Source: an uncultured Litoreibacter sp. (lineage in GTDB: Bacteria; Pseudomonadota; Alphaproteobacteria; Rhodobacterales; Rhodobacteraceae). From it: a stretch of 64,000 nucleotides of DNA. This document shows positions 1-8,441 of the stretch, piece after piece. How positions within the stretch are numbered: position 1 is the stretch's first letter; the number at the start of each line of letters is the position of its first letter. The notes beneath the pieces are model-generated. The model made no database searches. It was given only the letters and a program-made list of their open reading frames with translations, and had not been told where the DNA came from. Made by a program: the position numbers and the translations under genes. The stretch lies in the NCBI GenBank assembly GCA_947504205.1, contig CANNGL010000004.1:434001-498000 (forward strand), read 5' to 3'.

Positions 1-1185
1 TTCAAGCAGAGCACGCCCGCCACGCCGGGTCAGGACAGCAAGGATCCCAAGGTGATCCCGATCGCTGTCGGTCTGCTTGCCGAAGATGGTACCGAAATTC
101 AGGCCACACATGTCTGCGAAGTCACCGACGAGGTGCACAAATTCCGTTTTCCGGGTTTGGCGGCGAAGCCCATCCCCTCGATCAATCGCAACTTCTCGGC
201 GCCGATTATCCTCGAACGCGAACAGACCAACGCGGATCGCGCATTCCTGCTGGCCCATGACACCGATCCGTTCAACAAATGGGAAGCGGGCCGCGCCCTT
301 GCCCGTGATGTTCTGATCCGCATGGTTGCGGACGACGCGGCACCCGATCAGGCCTATCTCGACGGGCTGGTGGCCGTGGCCCGCGATGACCGCCTTGATC
401 CCGATTTCAAGGCACTCGCCTTCAACCTGCCGTCGAATGACGACATACAGCAAGCCCTCTTTGATGGTGGCATCACGCCTGACCCAACGAAAATATACCT
501 TGCAGGCCAGACACTTGGCCAATCCATTGCCCAGGCAATGCAAGATCTGCTGCCGCGCATCTACGCCGAAATGCAGATCGATGGCCCTTACGCGCCCGAT
601 GCCAAAAGCGCGTCCAAACGCAGTTGGGGCAACACCGCGCTGTCGCTTCTGTCCCGGCTCGACGGTGGCGCTCAGGCAGCCAAGCAATATGACAGCGCAG
701 ATAACATGACCCAGCAACTGGCCGCGCTGAGTTGCCTTCTGCGCGCCGAGGTCGGCGACAGCCAGAACGCCGCCTTCTACGATCAGTGGAAAAACGATCG
801 TCTGGTGATCGACAAATGGTTTGCCATGCAGATCATGCACGCCAAGATGAGCGACGCAGCCCCTAAGGTCGAAGAAATGACCCGCCATCCCGATTTCACC
901 ATGACAAACCCCAACCGCTTCCGCGCCGTCTTCGGCGCTTTGGGTGGCAACGCTGCGGGCTTTCACGATGCCTCCGGCGACGGCTACCGGGTCATGGGCG
1001 ACTGGCTGATCAAGCTCGATGCCAAGAACCCGCAAACCACCGCGCGCATGACCTCCGTCTTCGAGACATGGCGGCGCTTTGACGCCGACCGTCAGGGCAT
1101 GATCCGCGAGACCTTGGAACGCATCAAATCCGCCCCTAACCTGAGCCGCGACACAACAGAAATGGTAACTCGAATTCTGGCCTGA
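1..1185 (+). CDS. pepN: Aminopeptidase N, C-terminal part (5' end outside window)
   Basis: Reading frame 1 is open from the first base, so the gene enters from the left; only the last 394 residues are present. They match the C-terminal half of gammaproteobacterial-type PepN (M1 family): a beta-sandwich domain beginning around QSTPATPGQ, then the all-helical C-terminal domain with NNMTQQLAALS, VIDKWFAMQ and FTMTNPNRFR, all recognisable counterparts of Escherichia coli PepN segments. The zinc site (HEXXH) lies upstream and is not seen. The family is a cytoplasmic zinc metallopeptidase that removes N-terminal residues from peptides. It ends with TGA, 61 bp before the next gene on the same strand. 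Confidence 0.95.
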   Translation, partial: FKQSTPATPGQDSKDPKVIPIAVGLLAEDGTEIQATHVCEVTDEVHKFRFPGLAAKPIPSINRNFSAPIILEREQTNADRAFLLAHDTDPFNKWEAGRALARDVLIRMVADDAAPDQAYLDGLVAVARDDRLDPDFKALAFNLPSNDDIQQALFDGGITPDPTKIYLAGQTLGQSIAQAMQDLLPRIYAEMQIDGPYAPDAKSASKRSWGNTALSLLSRLDGGAQAAKQYDSADNMTQQLAALSCLLRAEVGDSQNAAFYDQWKNDRLVIDKWFAMQIMHAKMSDAAPKVEEMTRHPDFTMTNPNRFRAVFGALGGNAAGFHDASGDGYRVMGDWLIKLDAKNPQTTARMTSVFETWRRFDADRQGMIRETLERIKSAPNLSRDTTEMVTRILA

Positions 1186-1246
1186 CGGGCCATAAATTCG
1201 CCCCGTTCCATCTTTAAGCCCGCCCGAAACCACGTAGGAACACAAG

Positions 1247-1999
1247 ATGCGTCAGAAGAAAAATATGCTGATCACCGGGGCCAGCACCGGCATCGGGGCC
1301 GCAACGGCGGTGCTGGCAGCCAAGAACGGCTACAATATCGGCATTCACTACAATTCTGACGACAAGGGCGCCCGTCTGGTCTCTCAACTTTGCGAAGATG
1401 AGGGCGCAATTACCCATATCTTTCAAGGAGATGTGGCCAAGCCTGAAGACATCTCGCGGGTGTTTACGGAATTTGACGCAGCCTTCACCCAGCTGGACGT
1501 TCTGGTCAATAATGCAGGCATCGTCGACAATGCCGCTCGGGTGGATGAGATGTCGGCCGAGCGGTTGCGCCGGATGGTCGATGTCAATCTGATCGGCGCG
1601 TTTCTCGTGGCGCAGGAGGCCGTGTTGCGCATGTCCAGCGCCTATGGTGGCGAAGGCGGAGCAATCGTCAACATCAGCTCTGCCGCGGCAAAGCTGGGCG
1701 CGGCCAACCAATATGTCGATTACGCCGCCACCAAGGCGGGCATCGACATCTTCACCGTGGGCTTGTCACAGGAGGTTGCGACCGAAGGCATTCGGGTCAA
1801 CGCCGTCCGGCCTGGCATTATTGAAACCGCGATCCACGCCAAGGGCGGCCAACCCGACCGTGCCGAGGAAATGGCTCCTAAAGTGCCGATGCAACGCGCA
1901 GGCGCTGCCGAAGAGGTCGCCCATGCGATCCTTTGGCTCAGCTCGGAAGCCGCATCCTATGTCACCGGCACCTGTCTTGATGTGTCTGGCGGGCGTTAG
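1247..1999 (+). CDS. Short-chain dehydrogenase/reductase
   Basis: A 250-residue classical SDR. The Rossmann motif TGASTGIG is at residues 10-17, the NNAG motif at 88-91, and the catalytic Ser (144/145), Tyr159 and Lys163 are all present (YAATK). The C-terminal VTGTCLDVSGGR is typical of the FabG/glucose-1-dehydrogenase-like branch. It should be an NAD(P)-dependent oxidoreductase; the substrate cannot be read from sequence. The ATG is preceded by AGGA about 8 nt upstream. The stop codon overlaps the 3' end of the convergent transglycosylase gene by 4 bp (1996-1999). Confidence 0.9.
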   Translation: MRQKKNMLITGASTGIGAATAVLAAKNGYNIGIHYNSDDKGARLVSQLCEDEGAITHIFQGDVAKPEDISRVFTEFDAAFTQLDVLVNNAGIVDNAARVDEMSAERLRRMVDVNLIGAFLVAQEAVLRMSSAYGGEGGAIVNISSAAAKLGAANQYVDYAATKAGIDIFTVGLSQEVATEGIRVNAVRPGIIETAIHAKGGQPDRAEEMAPKVPMQRAGAAEEVAHAILWLSSEAASYVTGTCLDVSGGR

Positions 2000-2769
2000 T
2001 CCAGAATTGGCGTCGCCGCTGCGCGCATGACAATTTCGGACGCGCCAGCCTCCGCTTCGGCCGCCTGACGGAACGGGCGCTCATTTGGCCTGACAGAACT
2101 CAGCAACCGGCAATAGGTCTGTTTGCGGGTCCACGCCGCCATTTCCTTGCGCTTTCTGGAATTGACCATTGGTCCCCAATCCGCAGCCACGCCGCCCAGA
2201 CGTCCGTTCGTCTTGCGCGCCACTGCGTTGTCGCGCGTCACAGTGGTCGCCATGATGCGCACCGCGCAACTTAGATTGGCTGATCCGTTCTTCAGCGCTT
2301 GGCCAGTGCCGACCCGGCATTTGTAGCCCCGCGCCGTGGCTGGCAAAATCTGCGTCAGCCCGAACCACTTGCCACCCCCGCCGACCGCGCGCGGCTTCCA
2401 CGTGCTCTCATGCTTGGCGAGTGCCGACAAGAACCCGGTCCAGAAGGCCGCGCGCGCCTCTGGCTGGTTCTCTGGATAAGCCGGGCACCAGTCGCGAATA
2501 TCGTTGGGTTCCATGTCCACCAGCGATTGGCCGTGCCCCTTGAGCGCCGACATGGTGCTGCGTGTCCAAAGATGTCCGTCCTCGTGAAAATCCCAGCGCG
2601 CCCGGGGCAGATAATCGTCGCGCGGCGTCGGTCGCACAGCCGCCACCTCTGGCCCGGAAATCAACCCGACAGAAGCGGGCGCAACGGCACTTAAAGGCTC
2701 ATGCGATACCTCAGCATGGGCCGCCAAGCCCATGGCAATACTAAAGAAATATGACAGCCCCCACCGCAT
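1996..2769 (-). CDS. Secreted lytic transglycosylase (SLT family)
   Basis: A 257-residue protein beginning MRWGLSYFFSIAMGLAAHAE, a plausible signal peptide; this start is preferred over an in-frame ATG 28 codons upstream because it puts the hydrophobic segment at the N terminus. Residues about 110-200 carry a soluble lytic transglycosylase fold: KHESTW with the likely catalytic Glu121, then KWFGLTQILPATARGYKC, matching the family pattern E-S...GxxGLxQ. The family cleaves the MurNAc-GlcNAc bond of peptidoglycan in the periplasm. It is divergent from the cupin gene at 2901 and overlaps the SDR tail by 4 bp. Confidence 0.85.
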   Translation of the reverse strand: MRWGLSYFFSIAMGLAAHAEVSHEPLSAVAPASVGLISGPEVAAVRPTPRDDYLPRARWDFHEDGHLWTRSTMSALKGHGQSLVDMEPNDIRDWCPAYPENQPEARAAFWTGFLSALAKHESTWKPRAVGGGGKWFGLTQILPATARGYKCRVGTGQALKNGSANLSCAVRIMATTVTRDNAVARKTNGRLGGVAADWGPMVNSRKRKEMAAWTRKQTYCRLLSSVRPNERPFRQAAEAEAGASEIVMRAAATPILD

Positions 2770-2900
2770 GGCGAGACAGTCAATCAGAAGCAGGCAGTCC
2801 TGACAATGGGCAAGCGCCGCGACATCGCCATGTCGTTTCCAGATCGGCAACAACGGCAGAATTCTGCTGATATTGGCTCGAAATCACGTGGAAAATCGCT

Positions 2901-3497
2901 GTGTCAGACCAAATATTGAGCCGTTTTTTCGCTGATCTCGCGCAGCTTTTCGCCGGAGAATCACGTCCCGGCGGGGCGTTGGCCGCGCAGGTTCTGACCG
3001 AGCACGCCGCGCAAACCCCAGCTTTGCCTGCCAGCCCACCGGCGATTGACCTCTCTGCGCTGAACCAACTTACCCGCGAGCGCAAGCATCCATGCCTGCC
3101 GGATATTCAAACCGTGTTGCCCAGACTGGATTGGCATTATTCGGGCCTCTCTGATGGGCGCATCCGCGAAGACATTGCCCGCCACATGCTCACCGTCGAA
3201 TTGATAGGCCCAACTGGCATGTTCGCGCAAAGTGACATCCGCATTGGTCTGTTCTTTCAGTCAGCAGCCCTCAACTACGTCACACGCGAACACGCCGCGG
3301 AAGAGACCTTCATCATGCTGGCAGGTCAGGCCTTCTGGTCCTGCAACGACGATGAATTGATCAGCCGCAGCGTCGGCGACATCATCCACCACCCCTCCAT
3401 GGCGCCGCACAAATCCGTCACCGACAAATCACCCCTTCTGGCGCTCTGGCGATGGACCGGAGACATCGCCTACGAGAAATACAAACTGACGGGTTGA
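2901..3497 (+). CDS. DMSP lyase-like cupin (DddQ family) with altered active site
   Basis: 198 residues. The segment around LSDGRIREDIARHMLTVELIGP and the cupin core that follows resemble DddQ-type dimethylsulfoniopropionate lyases of marine Rhodobacterales. The characterised family pattern is Y-x2-H-x-H-x3-E-x-Y with a distal His; here it reads Y126-V-T-R129-E-H131-A-A-E-E135-T-F137, with H170 in a conserved PH context. The His, Glu and distal His expected to bind metal are kept, but the first His is Arg and the tyrosine reported as catalytic in DddQ is Phe. Lyase activity is therefore doubtful. GTG start with GGAAAA upstream. The amidinotransferase gene begins 57 bp after the stop on the same strand, so they probably share a transcript. 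Confidence 0.75.
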   Translation: MSDQILSRFFADLAQLFAGESRPGGALAAQVLTEHAAQTPALPASPPAIDLSALNQLTRERKHPCLPDIQTVLPRLDWHYSGLSDGRIREDIARHMLTVELIGPTGMFAQSDIRIGLFFQSAALNYVTREHAAEETFIMLAGQAFWSCNDDELISRSVGDIIHHPSMAPHKSVTDKSPLLALWRWTGDIAYEKYKLTG

Positions 3498-3553
3498 CCC
3501 TCGCCCGCAAAATCGGCACGAACCGCGTCGGCGTGAATTCAGGGAGGGATGAT

Positions 3554-4666
3554 ATGGCCGCGAAAACCGTAGTGAACAGCTGGAACGAATGGGACCCGCT
3601 GAAACATGTGATCGTTGGCCGCGCGGATGACTGCCATATCCCGCCCGAAGAGCCTGCACTGGACGCGAAAGTTCCCGAAGACAGCGACATGCGCGGCCAA
3701 TGGGGCCGCCGCCCCCAGGAAACCATCGACCGCGCCAACGAGCTTCTCGACAACTTTGCGGCCCAACTTGAAAAGCGCGGCGTTCGCGTCGACCGCCCCG
3801 TCTCCATCGACCATTCGCAGCCAGCAACCACGCCAGACTTTCACACCGACAGCCAGTTTGGCTGTATGCCCCCGCGCGACGTGCTTCTCACCGTTGGCTC
3901 CGAGATGCTTGAAGCCACCATGTCCTATCGCTGCCGCTGGTTCGAGTACCTCAACTACCGCCCGCTGATGGAACGGTATTTCGACGAAGACCCTAATTTC
4001 CGCCATGAAAGCGCACCCAAACCGCGCCTGACGGACGAGGACTATCACCCGGACTATCTCAGCGACAAAATCGGCGTCGAAAAGCGCCTGCAATGGGCGG
4101 CAGAGAAGTTTTTCGTCACCACCGAAAAAGAGCCTCTGTTCGATGCTGCGGACGTACTGCGCTTTGGCCGCGATCTGGTCGTGCAGCATGGCTTTACCAC
4201 CAATCTCAAGGGGATCGAGTGGTTGCGCCGCCACTTCCCCGATCATCGCGTGCACACGGTCAACTTTCCCGGCGATCCCTACCCGATCCATATCGACGCG
4301 ACCTTCACACCGCTGCGCCCCGGCCTGATCCTCAACAATCCCCAGCGCCGCCTGCCCGACGACCAGCGCGCAATGTTTGAAAAGAATGACTGGGAAATCG
4401 TCGATGCAGCACAGCCTGCGCATAACGCGCCGCCGCCGCTCTGCTACTCGTCCACATGGCTCAGCATGAACGTCCTCGTGCTTGATCCAAAGACAGTTTG
4501 TGTCGAGAAATCAGAGGTCTATCAGGCCGAACAGATGGACAAGCTGGGCATGGAAGTGGTCGAGGTCGATCTGCGCGACGCCTATGCCTTCGGCGGCGGG
4601 TTGCATTGCTGCACCGCTGACGTCTACCGCGAAGGCGGCTGCGAGGATTACTTCCCCACGCAGTAG
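3554..4666 (+). CDS. Glycine amidinotransferase-like protein
   Basis: 370 residues, close to the length of catalytic L-arginine:glycine amidinotransferases. Catalytic candidates of the guanidino-group-modifying fold are visible: Asp200/Asp207 in DAADVLRFGRD, His246 in YPIHIDATF, and nucleophile Cys352 in FGGGLHCCTADV (human AGAT has the equivalent GGGFHCWTCDV). The family transfers the amidino group of arginine to an amine acceptor through a covalent Cys intermediate; glycine gives guanidinoacetate, but other acceptors occur. The ATG at 3554 is chosen over earlier in-frame codons because AGGGAGGG sits just upstream and earlier starts would overlap the cupin gene. It probably forms an operon with that gene. 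Confidence 0.85.
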   Translation: MAAKTVVNSWNEWDPLKHVIVGRADDCHIPPEEPALDAKVPEDSDMRGQWGRRPQETIDRANELLDNFAAQLEKRGVRVDRPVSIDHSQPATTPDFHTDSQFGCMPPRDVLLTVGSEMLEATMSYRCRWFEYLNYRPLMERYFDEDPNFRHESAPKPRLTDEDYHPDYLSDKIGVEKRLQWAAEKFFVTTEKEPLFDAADVLRFGRDLVVQHGFTTNLKGIEWLRRHFPDHRVHTVNFPGDPYPIHIDATFTPLRPGLILNNPQRRLPDDQRAMFEKNDWEIVDAAQPAHNAPPPLCYSSTWLSMNVLVLDPKTVCVEKSEVYQAEQMDKLGMEVVEVDLRDAYAFGGGLHCCTADVYREGGCEDYFPTQ

Positions 4667-4690
4667 TCGACTAAAACGCGGATGGCAGCC

Positions 4691-5080
4691 CTATTCCGGG
4701 TATTTCCGCCGGGCCTTGGCCGTGGCCAGCGTCTTGCTCCCGGCCTTGGCTGTCGCGGTCCACTCATATGTGTGGCTGCCGCTTGGCGGGCATGGGCTTT
4801 TGTACTTGAACGCGCCGGACGGCACCTTCCCTGAGCCCGACATCTTCACCGTACCCCCGCCGTGATTATAGCTCGGCACGTCCCTGTCGCGCATCTTGAA
4901 GACAACCTTGGTTGTCCCCTTCGGCACGCCCTTGAGCACAAATTCTGGGTTTGAGACCCGGTTCGGGTTGCCCGTCGTGCAGGATGGAATACCGCCCCAC
5001 TTGAATGACAACGTCATCTCCGCACTGGCCATGCCAGCACTCAGCATCACACAGGCTGCCGCCCCTAAAACCTTCTTCAT
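4691..5080 (-). CDS. Small secreted PEBP/YbhB-like protein
   Basis: 129 residues from the ATG giving MKKVLGAAACVMLSAG, a clear signal peptide ending near ASA; an upstream in-frame TTG adds five residues, but AAAGG is correctly spaced for the ATG. The mature part has the motif order of phosphatidylethanolamine-binding/Raf-kinase-inhibitor-like proteins: a MRDRDVP segment (family DPDAP), then YNHGGG, then SPCPPSGSHTYEWTATA (family GPCPPSGxHRYxFTLYAL). It is shorter than typical YbhB proteins (about 150-185) and seems minimal. Probably periplasmic; ligand unknown. Convergent with the amidinotransferase gene. Confidence 0.65.
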   Translation of the reverse strand: MKKVLGAAACVMLSAGMASAEMTLSFKWGGIPSCTTGNPNRVSNPEFVLKGVPKGTTKVVFKMRDRDVPSYNHGGGTVKMSGSGKVPSGAFKYKSPCPPSGSHTYEWTATAKAGSKTLATAKARRKYPE

Positions 5081-5283
5081 GAAATAGCCTTTCAAACAAA
5101 CTCCGGCGGCACCCTATGCCACGCCACCCACAGTCTGCCCGAAACCCGCGATATCTCCAACACCGGGCGGAGAAGCCTCGAAAACCACGAGGCCGCCACG
5201 TGCAAGCAAAGCCCTGTCAGAAGAGCGAAGTATGTCGGCTTTAAGCCCAACTTGTCCATTTGTGAGGTCGCGGCGAATGACCA

Positions 5284-5616
5284 CTATTTCAAATTGGCTT
5301 TGCCCCAAGCTTCCATATGTTCGATGATCGGCAAGACTGTTCGCCCGACATCCGTCAAAGCATAATCAACGCGCGGGGGAACTTCTGCGTAAACTTTGCG
5401 AGAGATCAAGCCGTCTGCCTCAAGCTCTCGTAATTGCTTTGTCAACATTTGCTTCGTGATCTTTGGCACGGACCGTTGCATGGCACCAAATCGATCAACG
5501 CCGTTCGCAATGCAAAACAGAATGACAGGCTTCCATTTTCCTCCAATAACGGAAAGGCAATAGGTCACCGGGCACCCTTTGACATCGGGATCGGGCGTCA
5601 ATGGTTCCGTTTTCAT
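5284..5616 (-). CDS. HxlR-family transcriptional regulator
   Basis: 110 residues with the whole HxlR winged-helix fold: GCPVTYCLSVIGGKWKPVIL at residues 14-33 (Cys15 is the position that serves as redox or electrophile sensor in several family members), FGAMQRSVPKITKQMLTKQLRELEADGLI as recognition region, and the wing RVDYALTDVGRTVLP. HxlR proteins usually regulate the divergent neighbour; here that is the secreted protein at 5701. The coding sequence is visibly more AT-rich than its neighbours, which may indicate acquisition. The 203 bp between this stop and the PEBP-like gene contain nothing I can identify. Confidence 0.9.
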   Translation of the reverse strand: MKTEPLTPDPDVKGCPVTYCLSVIGGKWKPVILFCIANGVDRFGAMQRSVPKITKQMLTKQLRELEADGLISRKVYAEVPPRVDYALTDVGRTVLPIIEHMEAWGKANLK

Positions 5617-5633
5617 GACTATCTCATTTTATT

Positions 5634-5663
5634 TTGACTAGTTGCAGTATCGACTGATATGCG
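5634..5663 (+). promoter_or_regulatory. Candidate promoter and operator for the secreted protein at 5701
   Basis: TTGACT (5634-5639) and TATGCG (5658-5663) are separated by 18 bp, a plausible sigma70 promoter directed at the gene starting at 5701. An inverted repeat TATC-GACT-GATA (5648-5659) lies in the spacer and touches the -10, a natural place for the divergently encoded HxlR protein to bind. The -10 match is weak, so this is a suggestion. Confidence 0.35.
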
Positions 5664-5700
5664 CAGTTTGTCTTTCCATCGTCAACAGATGGAGAGACAC

Positions 5701-6360
5701 ATGAAGACCCTAGCCGCATCCCTCGTTGCAATCGGCGCACTGGCCAACACCGCTGTCGCGCAAGACACTTCGCTTGAAGGACTCCAGGACCGCATCGTCG
5801 GCACCTGGACCTCCATCAGTTGCGAAATGCGCCCACAGCAAAACGCTGAAAATCCTGAACTTGCACCCACACCGTCCTATCTGACCCGCGATTTCACCTA
5901 TGACGCCGACAGCGGTTTCGAAGCAAACATCACAGTTTATGCAGACAGTGCCTGCACCATTCCAGCGGTGTCCTACGACTTTGCCGGAGAAGTCGTCTGG
6001 CATGATGCGAACCCGGCGGCCGATGGCGCCTGGTCACAAGACTACTTGCTGAATCGTCAGCTTGAATTGACGGTTGTCGCGCCGCCCATGGCCGAGCAAT
6101 TGAACCAACTCCCAGATGGAGCGTGTGGTGAGGGTGAATTCGTCGTCGGTGAGACCCGCGATATTCTCGGACAGCCATGTGCCTTGCTCAAGTTCGTGGA
6201 AGGCAGCGCCTTCGTGACCGACCATGACTTTCTCTATGTGCGAGAAGATACGCCAAACATGCTTTTCATGGGGGGCAAGCATGTCGATGGAACGGGCTTT
6301 TACTACCCGGAAAATCGCCCAACAGTGGGCCTTCAACAACCCATGATCCGAGCAAATTGA
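5701..6360 (+). CDS. Secreted APCDD1-like domain protein
   Basis: 219 residues from the ATG with GGAGAG upstream. MKTLAASLVAIGALANTAVAQ is a signal peptide. The mature part starts with LQDRIVGTWTSISCEMRP, then SYLTRDFTYDADSGFEANITVYADSACTIPAVSYDFAGEV, which resembles the APCDD1 domain (WxSxxCExRP, YLTRxF, YADxxC) known from animal Wnt inhibitors and also found in bacteria. Two pairs of cysteines could form disulfides in the periplasm. Function in bacteria is not established. Probably controlled by the divergent HxlR-type regulator. Confidence 0.6.
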   Translation: MKTLAASLVAIGALANTAVAQDTSLEGLQDRIVGTWTSISCEMRPQQNAENPELAPTPSYLTRDFTYDADSGFEANITVYADSACTIPAVSYDFAGEVVWHDANPAADGAWSQDYLLNRQLELTVVAPPMAEQLNQLPDGACGEGEFVVGETRDILGQPCALLKFVEGSAFVTDHDFLYVREDTPNMLFMGGKHVDGTGFYYPENRPTVGLQQPMIRAN

Positions 6361-6376
6361 TCATCGCAACTCTGAA

Positions 6377-6401
6377 AGCCGACCTTCACGTAAGGTCGGC
6401 T
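6377..6401. terminator. Hairpin between converging genes
   Basis: A perfect 10-bp stem (AGCCGACCTT / AAGGTCGGCT) with loop CACGT lies 16 bp after the stop of the APCDD1-like gene and before the end of the minus-strand DUF1963 gene. There is no long U-run on the plus strand; on the minus strand it is followed by TTTC. It may end transcription from both sides. Confidence 0.55.
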
Positions 6402-6515
6402 CTGTTCCAATCGCCACCCCTGAGCCACGCGCTGTAGCCGGTCAGGGGAAGGGTCACCCCCCACCTCCGGGGTCTGGTCTTTCGCAACTCGGTTTCAGAG
6501 GCGCACTTGATCCTC

Positions 6516-8165
6516 TCAGGATCCCTCGATCATGGCATGCAATGCGCTGAATTTACTGCCCCGCAGGCGTTTCGGAGCAATGGTGACATATAGCGCGCCA
6601 AGGTCTCCCCACATCCAGCCCATCGCGCGATCCGATGCGATCTGAAAGAGAAGCTCGTCGTTTGGACTTGGGCCCTCCTGGATCGGGTTGGCTTGACCGC
6701 CCAGCCGATGTGGCACGCCCTCGTCCATATAGCGCAGCTTTTGCTCCAATATCTCGCGCTGATCACCGCTCAGCGCCTTAAGCGCGTCGTCGTCGCGGGT
6801 ATAGAGATCAAGCAAATCCTCCCGGATCGCCATATCCAGATAGCGTTTCGTCGAGAGAGATCGCTCCACTTTCTTCAGAACCCGAGAGTCGACAGCGCAC
6901 CAAAACACAGTTTTTTCGGCGTTGAATTCGCCCTTTATCGCGGCCCAGTCGGCAGCCGATAGCGGTGCGTCAAGATCCTTGGTTCGAATGAGGTCCAGGT
7001 ACTGGTTGAGCTTTGCGGCCATCCTTTGCCCCCAAGCAAGATGTGCCTCACCAAGGGCTTTGATCTCGGCGGTAAATCTTTTCTCCCCTTCGGCATCTCT
7101 ATACGGCGCAAACAGCTCATCGAGATACGCCCGCGCCTCTTCCGTTTTCTCAATGCACTCGCATTGATACTCTATCCGGCTTTTGAGGTCCGCCAGTTTG
7201 TTGGCGTCCAGGCTATCGCCCGCGGTCTCGAGGTCCTCTTGATACTTTGCCTTCCAATGTTCGTACCGCGCCTTTTCTTTTTCGAGCGCCGTGTACGACC
7301 GCATGATCCAACCGGTGCGCCGTTCTGCCGCGAGATCAGCCCTGATCTGGTCGGTGATGGCGCCCACTCTGGGGCCCCAGCCGACTTCACGGTCCGCACA
7401 GGCCGGGTTTTCATTCACACGTCGCTGGTATTCTTCGTTGAACTCGCTCTGATCGGGCTCCGGTGCATTGAGCAGTCCAAAAGAGCCGGTGAAATTTCGT
7501 TCAAATTCATCCGGCTTCAAGTCACGGACAAGCCCCTCCACGACGTAAAGCGCGCCGCGCCACGTCAACGGACGGTCCAGGCCAAGATCTTCAGCGCCAT
7601 AAAGGCCACGCGTCGCAACAGGGGCGTCATAAAGCTCTTCTGCGGGAATATTCGGCGATCCATTCAGATCGTCGTCGCTGCCATCGACGACATAGCTTTG
7701 CTCTACAAGGTCGACGGGCCACTTGCGCCACAGTTTTGGGACACCCGGCCGGATGTTTGGCTTCGTGTAATCAATGTAATCGGACATCGTATGCCGGACC
7801 GTTGGCATGTCCTTGGGTGGTTCGCGTTCCGGACCAAGGCGGTTGATATGCAACGTCTGAACAATGCCGCCCTCTGCCTCGTCCTCAAGTTTCAGGGTTT
7901 CAACGAACAGCAGTAACCAACCTTTGCGGGGCCCTTGGCCATTCCACAGGCCTGCGGGCAAATCCTCGCAGGCAACCTGCGCAATGAAATGAAGCGGTGC
8001 GCCCTCTTTGTCGCGCGGCCATTTGACGAGCGTGGGCATCATAGGGAGGCCACCTAGCCAGGATCGGGATGGCTCATCGAACCGGATCGGCACCTGACGT
8101 TTCAAAATGACCGAGACCTGCCGGCCGTCTCCGGACGTCTTGTTCGTTTTGCTGCGGAAAATCAC
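6516..8165 (-). CDS. DUF1963 (YwqG-like) protein split by a coiled-coil insertion
   Basis: 549 residues from a GTG at 8165, chosen because GAGGGG sits 6 nt upstream; the frame stays open to 8291. The N-terminal part (about residues 35-110: SWLGGLPMMPTLVKWPRD, APLHFIAQVACEDLP, WLLLFVE) and the extreme C-terminal part (about 489-543: HRLGGQANPIQ, ELLFQIASDRAMGWMWGDLGALYVTI, LRGSKFSALHAMIEG) are the two ends of one DUF1963 domain. Between them lie about 370 residues rich in Glu, Lys and Ala with a probable coiled coil at about 283-378. DUF1963 proteins are mostly uncharacterised and cytoplasmic; role unknown. No operon partner is evident. Confidence 0.7.
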   Translation of the reverse strand: MIFRSKTNKTSGDGRQVSVILKRQVPIRFDEPSRSWLGGLPMMPTLVKWPRDKEGAPLHFIAQVACEDLPAGLWNGQGPRKGWLLLFVETLKLEDEAEGGIVQTLHINRLGPEREPPKDMPTVRHTMSDYIDYTKPNIRPGVPKLWRKWPVDLVEQSYVVDGSDDDLNGSPNIPAEELYDAPVATRGLYGAEDLGLDRPLTWRGALYVVEGLVRDLKPDEFERNFTGSFGLLNAPEPDQSEFNEEYQRRVNENPACADREVGWGPRVGAITDQIRADLAAERRTGWIMRSYTALEKEKARYEHWKAKYQEDLETAGDSLDANKLADLKSRIEYQCECIEKTEEARAYLDELFAPYRDAEGEKRFTAEIKALGEAHLAWGQRMAAKLNQYLDLIRTKDLDAPLSAADWAAIKGEFNAEKTVFWCAVDSRVLKKVERSLSTKRYLDMAIREDLLDLYTRDDDALKALSGDQREILEQKLRYMDEGVPHRLGGQANPIQEGPSPNDELLFQIASDRAMGWMWGDLGALYVTIAPKRLRGSKFSALHAMIEGS

Positions 8166-8441
8166 TGCTAACCCCTCAATTTTTTCTCTTTGAACCGACA
8201 AGTTGTGGTCAGATATTGTCGAAAGGGTGGAATTTTCGGCCAGAATGCAGGCGTTAACCAAATTCGCAGCAAGCCTGCTTCGATACCCCAATCCCCGACA
8301 CGGTGTAGCTACGGAAAAACTACGGAACCCCTACGGGAAAACGACAGCGGTTTTGCTTGAAAATAAGGGCTTTCCGGACAGGCGCTGCGTCTATCGAATT
8401 TCGGTCGGACGCTGCGTTAACGATTGGGGCGCACGGACCGC

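Noticed and set aside
3539-4423. 294-codon open frame antisense to the amidinotransferase gene
   Set aside because: It is a shadow of a GC-rich coding sequence; the plus-strand frame has full family homology and the ribosome site.
5114-5308. 64-codon open frame on the minus strand after the HxlR gene
   Set aside because: It overlaps the end of the HxlR coding sequence, lacks a clear ribosome site and matches no family I know; too weak to list as a gene or a remnant.
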